A DNA stretch of 64,000 bases from positions 1 to 64,000 of the forward strand of contig UQFQ01000009.1 in assembly GCA_900540395.1 (NCBI GenBank). The letters run 5' to 3'. Of this stretch, positions 39,333 to 48,324 are shown in pieces; position 1 is the stretch's first letter; the number at the start of each line of letters is the position of its first letter. A model generated the notes under the pieces. The model did not search any database. It was not told the DNA's origin and saw only the letters and a program-made list of their open reading frames with translations. Source of the stretch: an uncultured Mollicutes bacterium (GTDB lineage: Bacteria > Bacillota_I > Bacilli_A > RFN20 > CAG-826). The translations under genes were made by a program, and so were the position numbers.

Positions 39333-42300
39333 ATGAGAAAAAAATTCACAATCTTGAGTGTAAGTGCTCTTTTGGCTTTAGTCAGTTTAGCTGGCTGCTC
39401 GACCTGTCCTGAGTGTCCTGTTTGTGAAGAGGACCCAGACGATAATCCTGATGATAATCCAGGTGAAAATCCTGGCGAAGATCCTGATGATAATCCTGAT
39501 GATAACCCGGATGAACCAGACCCATCTGAAGGATTAATTGATAAATCTGAATCTGAATGGAATGAAGATATTACAAATTTAATGTTTGATTCTCTTGGCG
39601 GAGCTATTCTTCCTTTTATTGATTTAGGTGAAGGCGAAATTCAAGCTAAATATGTTAAAAACGATGAAAATAATGATTATAAATCATATTTAGATTTAAT
39701 AGGTGGTAATTTCTTAGTGTCTCACCTTGAAGAAGCAGTCGCGACTTATAAAGAACATTATTGGAATACAGTAATGGTTGGCGATGAATTCTATGCCTCA
39801 AATGATTTAATAAATGTTTCCGTTGAAGTTAGTAAAAACTACAATAATTTATTTGAATTAAAAGCTTACTATGATGAACCATTCAATTCTTCAGATGTAA
39901 CTGAATGGGATGAAACAACTACCGTCTTAATTAATGAACATTTTGGTAGATTTGAAGTTCCATTTGTATATTTAGGTACAGTTAATTATGATTCATCTAT
40001 TACAAGTGAAGGTGCTTTACTTGTTACCGGTGGCACATGGAACGACCAAGTTTTAAGTCAATTTAGAACTTCATTTGGAAACTGGACTATTACAACTGAT
40101 GAAGAAGAACTTACAACTTTATATGCAACTCATGAAGTTGATGGAAGTACATTAAATGCAACTTTAGCTAAAGTTAATAATAAAGCTCAACTTACAGTTT
40201 CTTTAACCGAAGCTTTTGATGCAACTAATCAAACAAGCTGGTCAAGTGAAGTTCTTGCAGCTATGGATAAATCATTAAATAAGAATGTTTTACCTTATGT
40301 CTATTTAGGTACTGTTTATCCAACAATTGATACAGCTTCAACTAATGAAAGAAATTTAACTTTAGTTGGTAAACTTTGGGATGATTCTATTTTAGAAGCT
40401 GCAAAAACAGCATTTGAAGCTGAAGAAGGATGGGTAGTAACTAGCGGCGAAACAAGTGTTACTTTCTCTAAAGCTATTAACTTTGAAGAATATGAAGTAG
40501 TTGTTGAGAAAAATGCTGAAGGCGTACCAGTTTTAAGAGCTTCTAGAGAAGAATTATATAATGAAGATTCTTTAACTGATTATACCGAAGAAATTAAGAC
40601 GGCCTTTAAAGACAAATATGGTGAAGAAATTACTACTATTATTCCTTATTTATATTTAGGAACATCATCACCTAGATTAAATACTGAAATTCCAGCAAAG
40701 CATGAAGAAGATATCTATAAATTAGTTATTACTGGTGGTAAATATGATTCTAAAATTTTAGAAAGATTTAAAGAAAAATTCACCAAAGATGCAGGATGGT
40801 ATAGTGAAATAGAGAATTCTGCTGAAGATTCAGGCTCAGATTATGTAGATTATGGAGATGCTAAAGCCGTTGCAATTAAATCAACTGGAGAATTTACCTA
40901 TAAAGTTGGCTTATTTACTTTAGGAACTGGTGAAGATGAAACGGCCTATTTAGAAATAAATAGATCTGAAAACAAAGGCACACAAGCAATTGATTGGAGT
41001 GATGAAACAAAAGCTAACCTTGAAAAAGCTTTAGGTTTAGGTAGCGATGAAAAAATTCCATTCTTCGATACTGGAAGAGATACATTAGAAATTATCTTTA
41101 ATGAATATGGTCATTTAGAATTCCAATTTGTCGCCGATGCCATAACTTTCTCTTATAGAGTCTGGTGTGCAATTGATGCTTTAACAAAAGATGGCTGGGA
41201 TGTAACTCTTGCTCATAACGATACTTATTTCAGTAATGAAGTTTGGATTAGTTCTATTAATGCCAGCAAAGATTTTAATGGTAAAAAAGTTAAAATTAAT
41301 ATTATGGTAAATCCAAGTTCCTACTATAGATTTGCAATGTTTGGTAGCGTTTCTCTTGATGAAACCTATGATCCTGCAAAAGAAGAAGGAAGTTGGAGTG
41401 AAGAAATCAAAACTCAAATCAAAGAAAGATATAATATCGATTTACCTTATATCTATTTAGGAACTGATAGGCCTTACATTTTTGAAGATCCAGATGAAGG
41501 CGAATTAATGATTATCGGTAATGATGCGACAACTGCTTTATTCGATAATGCTAAAGAAGTATTAACCGCAAATAAGTTCCTTATTGATAACGGTGAATCA
41601 TATGGAACTTACGTTGTTGCTACAAAAACTAACGATGACGGAAACATTGTTACAGTTTATGTAGATACTAATGACGACAGACCATTTATTACTTTCAAAC
41701 TCACTGAAGTCTTCAATCCAGGAGAAGAAAAAGAATGGAGTAAAGATATTCAAGATACGTTAACTGCAGAACTTCCTGCTGGAGTTACATTACCTTACCT
41801 ATATTTAGGAACAGTTAATCCTACAACAAGCGTTGAAACTTATAATAATGGAAAGAAAATTTCAATTATTGGTGGTAACTGGGATGATGAAGTCATTACT
41901 TTAGCTAAGCAATATGCTACGGACGCAAAAAGTCAATTTATAGTTGGCACGACAAGTGAAACATTCTATGGTTATGTTTTACTTGAAGATAAAACTGCAG
42001 TCAGAATGCAAATTTCTGAAAATTATGATGATCTCATTCAACTAGATATCTATGTTGATGAAAAACCAGAAGTAGTTGTTGATGGTTTTGCAACTTGGGG
42101 AAGCTTCCCAGAAAGTTACTCTGGTAGTATTAGTGAAATAATGAAGAGTGGATTAGGATTTGAATTACCTGAATTTATTCCTTCTGGTATTGCTCCTACA
42201 AAAGATGATAGTGCTAGTTTTTACGCTCCATATAATGTTAATAGCAATAAGTATATGAGTATGAACTCTTATTACAGCACATATAACGCATACTATCTCT

Positions 42301-42887
42301 ATGTTGCTATGGACAAACTTGAAGAATTTGGTTATGAAGTTACTTTAAATCCATTTGCTGAAGATGAAATGGCCGGATTTGTTGCTAAAAAGACTGATCA
42401 AAATGGAACTACCATGATTACTCTTTCACCTTCAAGTGGCGATTTCGATGATGATGAAAATGGATTAACAATGTCAGCAATCCATTTACCAGATATGAAA
42501 AACTTTGAAGATGTAAAAGATTTTGCCGAATCTGACAAAATTAATATCAATGGTGCTTTAGATGGTTTGTCTTTACCATATGCAAATCTTGGCTGTGAAG
42601 CTCCAAATATCTCTACTTCTAATGGACAAGTTTCAATTACTGGTTATAATTATTCAGAGGCTATTATTGCTGGCATCAAGGATGCTTATACTGAAGCTAA
42701 GTGGACACTCTATGATACCTATGTTGTCCAAAACGGAATAGCCTATAAAACTATTGGTGGAACATTAGTGCAAAATGGACATACTTATGTCTTAACTGTT
42801 ACTCCATCAGTATCTAATGCTGTTAATGGAGTCGGTACATTCTCATCAACTTCAGTAACAACAAAATTAGTTATTCAAATGGCTTAA
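39333..42887 (+). CDS. Large surface lipoprotein of about nine diverged repeats
   Basis: 1184 residues. A signal peptide ends in lipobox L-A-G-C (Cys ~22), followed by C-P-E-C-P-V-C and a linker of D-D-N-P / G-E-N-P units. The body is about nine repeats of 111-138 residues marked by L-P-Y-x-Y-L-G-T. The motif codons lie near 39612, 39960, 40293, 40644, 41058, 41456, 41793, 42167 and 42576. Each repeat then has a (V/I)-x-G-G-x-W-(N/D)-D-x-(V/I)-L type segment and an aromatic strand region. Copies five and eight have decayed motifs (P-F-F-D-T-G, P-S-G-I-A-P). I do not recognise the family. Strong AGGGG site; it precedes the MoxR/vWA genes by 36 bases. Confidence 0.85.
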   Translation: MRKKFTILSVSALLALVSLAGCSTCPECPVCEEDPDDNPDDNPGENPGEDPDDNPDDNPDEPDPSEGLIDKSESEWNEDITNLMFDSLGGAILPFIDLGEGEIQAKYVKNDENNDYKSYLDLIGGNFLVSHLEEAVATYKEHYWNTVMVGDEFYASNDLINVSVEVSKNYNNLFELKAYYDEPFNSSDVTEWDETTTVLINEHFGRFEVPFVYLGTVNYDSSITSEGALLVTGGTWNDQVLSQFRTSFGNWTITTDEEELTTLYATHEVDGSTLNATLAKVNNKAQLTVSLTEAFDATNQTSWSSEVLAAMDKSLNKNVLPYVYLGTVYPTIDTASTNERNLTLVGKLWDDSILEAAKTAFEAEEGWVVTSGETSVTFSKAINFEEYEVVVEKNAEGVPVLRASREELYNEDSLTDYTEEIKTAFKDKYGEEITTIIPYLYLGTSSPRLNTEIPAKHEEDIYKLVITGGKYDSKILERFKEKFTKDAGWYSEIENSAEDSGSDYVDYGDAKAVAIKSTGEFTYKVGLFTLGTGEDETAYLEINRSENKGTQAIDWSDETKANLEKALGLGSDEKIPFFDTGRDTLEIIFNEYGHLEFQFVADAITFSYRVWCAIDALTKDGWDVTLAHNDTYFSNEVWISSINASKDFNGKKVKINIMVNPSSYYRFAMFGSVSLDETYDPAKEEGSWSEEIKTQIKERYNIDLPYIYLGTDRPYIFEDPDEGELMIIGNDATTALFDNAKEVLTANKFLIDNGESYGTYVVATKTNDDGNIVTVYVDTNDDRPFITFKLTEVFNPGEEKEWSKDIQDTLTAELPAGVTLPYLYLGTVNPTTSVETYNNGKKISIIGGNWDDEVITLAKQYATDAKSQFIVGTTSETFYGYVLLEDKTAVRMQISENYDDLIQLDIYVDEKPEVVVDGFATWGSFPESYSGSISEIMKSGLGFELPEFIPSGIAPTKDDSASFYAPYNVNSNKYMSMNSYYSTYNAYYLYVAMDKLEEFGYEVTLNPFAEDEMAGFVAKKTDQNGTTMITLSPSSGDFDDDENGLTMSAIHLPDMKNFEDVKDFAESDKININGALDGLSLPYANLGCEAPNISTSNGQVSITGYNYSEAIIAGIKDAYTEAKWTLYDTYVVQNGIAYKTIGGTLVQNGHTYVLTVTPSVSNAVNGVGTFSSTSVTTKLVIQMA

Positions 42888-42923
42888 TCTTTATATTAAT
42901 TCATCAATTGGAGGGTTGATTGT

Positions 42924-44537
42924 ATGCTAAAAAACTATGTAAAACGACTTAAGTTAGAAAATATATTACAAGGATCAATCTATGCACTTAGTGGCGGCTT
43001 ATTAGCCGCCGCTATTATGGTCATGACCTTTCAACTTGTAGGATTGAGTGAATGGTATTTTTATCTTATTGCAGTTGGTGGTGGTTTATTAGTTTATGGC
43101 TTAATCCTCCTTGGATACTATTTATTTAATCGAGTTGGTGATAAAGAAGCGGCTAGAAGAATTGATCAAAACTTCAATCTTCGTGAAAAAGCTTCAACAA
43201 TGATTGAATTTCAAGGACAAGAATCTCTTCTTATTAATAAGCAAAGAGAAGATGCAGAAAAAAGTATTAAACTTAAAAGTCCTAAGAAATTGATTCTTAA
43301 AGTTACAATGGCTAGTTTACCTCTCCCATTATTAGGAGCAGGAGCCTTTACAACATCATTCTTTACTCAAGATATTGTTAACATGGTAAAGGCTGATGAA
43401 ACTCAAGATAATTTCGATGATGAAACTGATGATATCATCGACGACATAAAAGATTATATTGGGAAAAGTCAGGCTTCTGCAGCGTTTAAGGAAAAATTAT
43501 ACCAGATTTTAGAAGAACTTCGTGAAGATTTAAAAGGCGATACTTCAATTCCTTCAAGACAAGCTAAAGTTGATGCAGCCAAAGAAGAAGTTGATATTGC
43601 TTTAGATGAAGTTAATACAAAAGAGGAAATTGGTGGAGAGCTTGCAAGTGAAGAAAGTGATTTTACTGAGCTTGGTAAAGTTATTTCTGAAGCTAACGTT
43701 GATGCTATTGAAGAAGCCTTCGCTGGTATTATTTCAAAAATTGATATGATTGTTTCAACAGATGGCTTATTAGACTACTTTGGTGAATGGATTAAAGCTT
43801 TAGAAACATTACTTAAAAACATTGATGTTCCTTCTAGTGATGCTAATTACGTAACTTTCTCTGATTTATTAGCTAAACTTCAAGCTATTTATGACAATGT
43901 TGAAGATAAAATCGCTGGTAGTTCAAATGCAACTACATCTCTTATAAATAAACTTATTCGTGATTCTCAAGAACAAGCTAAAAAAGCAATCGAAGATGCG
44001 ATTGGAAAATTAAAAACTGATATTACTTTAGAAAAAGCCAATGATCAATTAGCCGAAGACGTTAAAAAGTTAATGGATCAATTAGTTGACCCAAATAATT
44101 ACACCGATCCTGATGAAGGTATGGAAGGCGGACAAGGCGACCAAGATGGCGAAGAAGGCGATGTTGGTGATAAAGGCGACCAAGAAACTGATGCCAATGA
44201 AGGTGAAGAAGGTGGCGCTGAAGGCGGCGAAGGAAATGGTGATGGTGATAAAGGCGATGGCAGCGGAACTGGAAGTGGCGGACAAGAAGGCGATGGCAAT
44301 GGTCAAGGCCAAGGTGAAGGCGCTTCTGGTGGAGGCGGTGAAACTGAATACGGAAGTAATGATAAAGTTTATACCGGTGAAAAAGGTGAAACTGAATATG
44401 GTGATGTAATTGGTGATTATCAAAACGATGCTAGTGACGATGCAAAAAATACAGGTGATGATGATTTAGAGGGAGCAATTGGTGATTATTTCGATGAACT
44501 TTATGGCGAAGGAAATAATAACCAAACAAATCCATAA
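42924..44537 (+). CDS. DUF4175-like membrane protein with a Gly/Glu/Asp-rich tail
   Basis: 537 residues. Two N-terminal helices (~17-38, ~42-65) precede D-K-E-A-A-R-R-I-D-Q-N-F-N-L-R-E-K-A-S-T, which resembles the DUF4175 pattern; a third hydrophobic segment lies at ~128-148. The outside part is helical and acidic (~155-390), then a low-complexity stretch of Gly, Glu, Asp and Gln (~395-475). A twin T-E-Y-G motif (~474 and ~491) follows. DUF4175 proteins occur beside MoxR/DUF58/vWA genes in other bacteria. GGAGGG precedes the ATG. Base choice in the tail is repeat-driven, so length may vary between strains. Confidence 0.72.
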   Translation: MLKNYVKRLKLENILQGSIYALSGGLLAAAIMVMTFQLVGLSEWYFYLIAVGGGLLVYGLILLGYYLFNRVGDKEAARRIDQNFNLREKASTMIEFQGQESLLINKQREDAEKSIKLKSPKKLILKVTMASLPLPLLGAGAFTTSFFTQDIVNMVKADETQDNFDDETDDIIDDIKDYIGKSQASAAFKEKLYQILEELREDLKGDTSIPSRQAKVDAAKEEVDIALDEVNTKEEIGGELASEESDFTELGKVISEANVDAIEEAFAGIISKIDMIVSTDGLLDYFGEWIKALETLLKNIDVPSSDANYVTFSDLLAKLQAIYDNVEDKIAGSSNATTSLINKLIRDSQEQAKKAIEDAIGKLKTDITLEKANDQLAEDVKKLMDQLVDPNNYTDPDEGMEGGQGDQDGEEGDVGDKGDQETDANEGEEGGAEGGEGNGDGDKGDGSGTGSGGQEGDGNGQGQGEGASGGGGETEYGSNDKVYTGEKGETEYGDVIGDYQNDASDDAKNTGDDDLEGAIGDYFDELYGEGNNNQTNP

Positions 44538-44572
44538 TTTTTAAAAAATATTCGTGTTTAGAGGAGGTATAT

Positions 44573-45559
44573 ATGGAAAACGAGGAATTACTTAAAGAAT
44601 TTAGTGAGGCATCTAAGAAGATTAAAGAGCAAATTCATCGAGATATTATTGGACAAAATGAAGTTGTAGATAATGTTATTATTGCTATTATTGCTGGAGG
44701 TAACGTTTTACTTGAAGGTGTCCCTGGAACTGGAAAAACTAGACTTGTTCGTTCAATGGGTCAAACATTATCTTTATCTTTTTCAAGAATTCAATTTACC
44801 CCAGATTTAATGCCTAACGATGTTACTGGTACAAATATTATTCGTAAAGATAGTGAGGGTAATCTTGTTTCATCTTTCCAAAAAGGTCCTATTTTTTCTC
44901 AAATTATCTTAGCTGATGAAATTAACAGAGCTACTCCAAAAACTCAAGCTGCTATGCTTGAAGTTATGCAAGAGCATAAAGTTACTGTTAGTGGTGTCTC
45001 ATATCCAATGCAAGAACCATTTTTCGTTTTAGCTACTCAAAACCCTATTGAACAAGATGGAACTTATCCACTTCCTGAAGCTCAAATGGATAGATTTATG
45101 TTTAAACTTAACATGGTTTATCCAACCGAAAAAGAATTAGCTGATATTGTCAATTTAACTCAAGAAGATCAAAGAGAAAGAGCTGAAAAAGTTGTTGATG
45201 GTGAAACAATCTTAAATATGCGTAAACTTGCTACAAGTGTTCCAATTATTGAAGATGTTTTAAATTATGCAATGAAGCTTGTTCATAAAACACATCCTGA
45301 AGTTGATAAAACCTCTGAAATTGCTAAAAAATATATTAAATTTGGTGCATCACCTCGTGCTTGTCAATCTATCATTACTGGAGCAAAAATTAGAGCTTTA
45401 ATGAATGGAAATTATAATGTTTCATATGATGACATTAATGCTTTAGCACTTCCAGTTTTACGTCATAGAATTAAACTTACTTATAATGCAATCAATGATA
45501 ATTTAACAGTTGATGATGTTATTACAAAATTAATTGAAGAAACTCATAAAGGCAAATAA
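44573..45559 (+). CDS. MoxR-family AAA+ ATPase
   Basis: 328 residues. Walker A G-V-P-G-T-G-K-T-R is at ~44, Walker B I-I-L-A-D-E-I-N-R-A at ~107, and sensor 1 V-L-A-T-Q-N-P-I-E at ~152. The MoxR hallmark R-I-Q-F-T-P-D-L-M-P and the P-E-A-Q-M-D-R-F motif are present. MoxR proteins act as chaperone-like ATPases on vWA partners. AGGAGG precedes the ATG. Its partners DUF58 and two vWA proteins follow directly, giving the classic MoxR operon. Confidence 0.95.
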   Translation: MENEELLKEFSEASKKIKEQIHRDIIGQNEVVDNVIIAIIAGGNVLLEGVPGTGKTRLVRSMGQTLSLSFSRIQFTPDLMPNDVTGTNIIRKDSEGNLVSSFQKGPIFSQIILADEINRATPKTQAAMLEVMQEHKVTVSGVSYPMQEPFFVLATQNPIEQDGTYPLPEAQMDRFMFKLNMVYPTEKELADIVNLTQEDQRERAEKVVDGETILNMRKLATSVPIIEDVLNYAMKLVHKTHPEVDKTSEIAKKYIKFGASPRACQSIITGAKIRALMNGNYNVSYDDINALALPVLRHRIKLTYNAINDNLTVDDVITKLIEETHKGK

Positions 45560-45562
45560 TTT

Positions 45563-46438
45563 ATGAAGCAAATCATTGATGAACGTTTCTTATCTCAATT
45601 AGAGTTATTTTCGCTAGCAATAAAAGATAATGTTGCTGGTCTTTTTGGTGGAAGTCATCAATCGAAAAAATATGGAACATCATGTGAGTTTGCTGATTAT
45701 AGAGAATATGTTGAAGGGGACGATATTTCTAAAATTGATTGGAATATTTATGGTCGATTTGAACAACTTTATTTAAAGCTTTATCTAGACGAAAAGCAGA
45801 TGTATACCAAAATTTATATTGATGCTTCTAGATCAATGTCTTTTTTCAATAAAGGTGATTATGCTTTACGTCTTGCAGCAGCTCTTGCTTATTTATCGGT
45901 TAGTGAAATGGATCGTGTTTCAATTTATCTTATAAAAGAACATAGTATTGTTCCTTTATTTGAAAAGATTATTGGTCGAGAAAAATTCTATGAAAATATT
46001 GCCAAACTAAATGAAGTTGATTTTAGCGGTGATGTTTATGTCTCTGATGCCATTATGAGAAGTGATGTTGGTTTTGGAAATGGTAAAAGCATTATTATCT
46101 CAGATTTTTTAACCTATAATGATTACTTTTCAGCGATTGATTATTTAAGAGAAAAGCACCGTGACGTATTATGCATTCAACTTTTAGCTCCTGAAGAAAT
46201 AAATCCAACTTCAAGAGGTAAAAATATCTTATATGATGCTGAAGATTCAAATAGATTTTTTAAAGGAAATATTACGCGTGATGTATTAAATGCTTATCAT
46301 AAAGCATTAGATTATATCCAAGAAAATTTATTAAGTTATTGTGGATCGCGTGAAGCAGATTATACTCTTTATGATACATCAATTTCTTTAAGAGAACTAT
46401 TTATGGATCGTTTGTTGAATAAGGGGGTGATTAGATGA
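45563..46438 (+). CDS. DUF58 protein
   Basis: 291 residues with the DUF58 core: G-T-S-C-E-F-A-D-Y-R-E-Y-V-E-G-D-D-I-S-K-I-D-W (~residues 35-57), then Y-I-D-A-S-R-S-M-S (~92), the vWA-like D-x-S-x-S strand end. DUF58 proteins are vWA-fold partners of MoxR ATPases; their substrate is generally not known. No membrane helix is seen, so it is probably cytosolic. Three bases separate it from moxR, and it ends in TGA overlapping the next ATG by four bases. Confidence 0.93.
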   Translation: MKQIIDERFLSQLELFSLAIKDNVAGLFGGSHQSKKYGTSCEFADYREYVEGDDISKIDWNIYGRFEQLYLKLYLDEKQMYTKIYIDASRSMSFFNKGDYALRLAAALAYLSVSEMDRVSIYLIKEHSIVPLFEKIIGREKFYENIAKLNEVDFSGDVYVSDAIMRSDVGFGNGKSIIISDFLTYNDYFSAIDYLREKHRDVLCIQLLAPEEINPTSRGKNILYDAEDSNRFFKGNITRDVLNAYHKALDYIQENLLSYCGSREADYTLYDTSISLRELFMDRLLNKGVIR

Positions 46439-48324
46439 ACTTTAGATTTCCTTTTGGTCTTCTCCTTTTACTTGCTATCCCAGTTCTTATTATTATTTAT
46501 ATCATTAAAAATAAATATAAAGAGAAGGTTGTCTCATCTAGTTATATTTGGGATTTAAGTAAAAAGTTCTTAAAAAAGAAGAACCCTTTAAATTCAATTG
46601 CTAATCTTTTAAATCTTATTATTCAATGTGTTTGCGTTGCTTTTTTAAGTTTTTCCCTTGCAGAACCCGTATTTAATTTTCAAAATGGGGCAGAAAATGA
46701 AGTTTACATTTTAGATGCTTCAGCCAGTATGAGTATGGTAAATGAAGATGGAGAAACTCGATTTGAAGAAGCAAAAAATCAAATTAAAAATGCAGTAAAT
46801 GATTCACCAAATGGTTCAACATTTACTTTAATTGTTAGTGATTCTAATTCCAGAACCCTTTGTAAAAATATTCAAGATAAAGCAATTTTTAATTCTTTAT
46901 TAGATAGAGTTGAAATTGATTATGGTGATAGTGAGTTAGAAAGTGCTATAAGTTTAGCTCAGTCTCTAGCTTCGGTTGGTGAAGGTAGTAGATTTACTTT
47001 ATTTACTGATAAAGACATCAAAGTTGATGGAGGAATTGAAGCTTTTAATGTAGCTGATACTAATAAAAATTACTCTATTAATGATTTAAGAATTAATGAT
47101 ATTAAAGAAGAAGAGTCAAATTATATTTTATTAGAAGCAGATGTCATATCTTACAGTGAAGATACAACATTAGAAGTTGAATTTACTATTGATGAAACTT
47201 CATTAGGTAAAGTTGAACAAGAAGTTAAACAAAACGAAGTTACAACTTTTTCATTAAAGCTTCCTAATGTTGAAGGACAATATGATAATTACTCCTCACT
47301 TAAAGCAACTATTTTAAATGAAGATTATTTAAAAGATGATAGTGAATTCATTCTTTATAATACAAGCGATTTTGATACCACTAGTATTTTAATTGTTAGC
47401 TATTCACCATTTTATTTTGAATCAGTGTTCAATGCTTTAAATAAAAACCAAGTTAAAGTTTCTTATACAACAATTTCACCATTTCTTTATGATTTAACCG
47501 GCGGAACTGTTGGATATGATGTTGTAATTTTTGATGGATATTCACCAGAAAAATTGCCTACTGATAGTGCAGTTTGGTTATTTAATTGTGGTGAATCTAT
47601 TCCTAATTCAGGATTTTATTTCCAAAAAGAATTTACAGTAGAAGATCCAGGAATTAACGCAAGTTATGCAAACAATAACGATGATATCTTGTATCAAGAA
47701 TTAACTAAAGATTTAGTTAAAAGAGATATCACAATTAAAACTTATCTTCGTTATACTTTAAATTCTCAATTTACTACAATTTTATCTTACGATAATCTTC
47801 CATTCATTTTTGCTGGTAGAAATGAATATAATCAAAAACAAATTGTCTTTAATTTTGATTTACATAATTCAAATTTACCTCTTCTTGCTGATTTTATCAT
47901 TATGATGAGAAACTTTATAACTTATTCAAATCCATCCATTTTAAATGAGTTTAATTATAAAGTTCATGATGAAGTCACATTTACTTTCCCGGATACAGCA
48001 TTATCTTGTAAGATTCTTACTCCATCAGGAAAAATTGATTATTTAAATGCTTATGATTTACAAAGTTATAGTTTAAGAGAAGTTGGGACTTATTCAATTG
48101 ATGTTGAACTTGCAACTGGTAAAAGCAGAAATATTAATATTTTCAGTTCTTTCCCTGATGAAGAAAGAGTTCCTGTAGTTGAAGATGAAAATTCTTATAG
48201 TGTCGTTTTAAGCGAGAATATGCCAAAAGCTGATCGAATATTTGAAGGCTTAATTGTCGTATTAATCGTTTCGTTAGTGTTTCTTTTAACAGATTGGATA
48301 TTGTACAGCCATGAACAATTTTAA
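46435..48324 (+). CDS. BatA-like membrane protein with one vWA domain
   Basis: 629 residues. The N-terminal BatA-type segment has two helices (L-L-L-L-L-A-I-P-V-L-I-I-I-Y-I-I and one at ~54-76). A vWA domain follows with the metal site D-A-S-A-S-M-S (~93) and a further T-D-K-D. The large outside part (~210-600) is rich in beta-type pattern and not recognised. One C-terminal helix (~603-623) returns through the membrane. The vWA may bind partner proteins with the MoxR ATPase. GGGGGTGATT precedes the ATG; overlaps vWA gene two by 14 bases. Confidence 0.88.
   Translation: MNFRFPFGLLLLLAIPVLIIIYIIKNKYKEKVVSSSYIWDLSKKFLKKKNPLNSIANLLNLIIQCVCVAFLSFSLAEPVFNFQNGAENEVYILDASASMSMVNEDGETRFEEAKNQIKNAVNDSPNGSTFTLIVSDSNSRTLCKNIQDKAIFNSLLDRVEIDYGDSELESAISLAQSLASVGEGSRFTLFTDKDIKVDGGIEAFNVADTNKNYSINDLRINDIKEEESNYILLEADVISYSEDTTLEVEFTIDETSLGKVEQEVKQNEVTTFSLKLPNVEGQYDNYSSLKATILNEDYLKDDSEFILYNTSDFDTTSILIVSYSPFYFESVFNALNKNQVKVSYTTISPFLYDLTGGTVGYDVVIFDGYSPEKLPTDSAVWLFNCGESIPNSGFYFQKEFTVEDPGINASYANNNDDILYQELTKDLVKRDITIKTYLRYTLNSQFTTILSYDNLPFIFAGRNEYNQKQIVFNFDLHNSNLPLLADFIIMMRNFITYSNPSILNEFNYKVHDEVTFTFPDTALSCKILTPSGKIDYLNAYDLQSYSLREVGTYSIDVELATGKSRNINIFSSFPDEERVPVVEDENSYSVVLSENMPKADRIFEGLIVVLIVSLVFLLTDWILYSHEQF

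Noticed and set aside
44082..44423. Open frames in other frames over the Gly/Glu/Asp-rich tail
   Set aside because: They are low-complexity shadows of the repeat-rich codons of the DUF4175-like gene.
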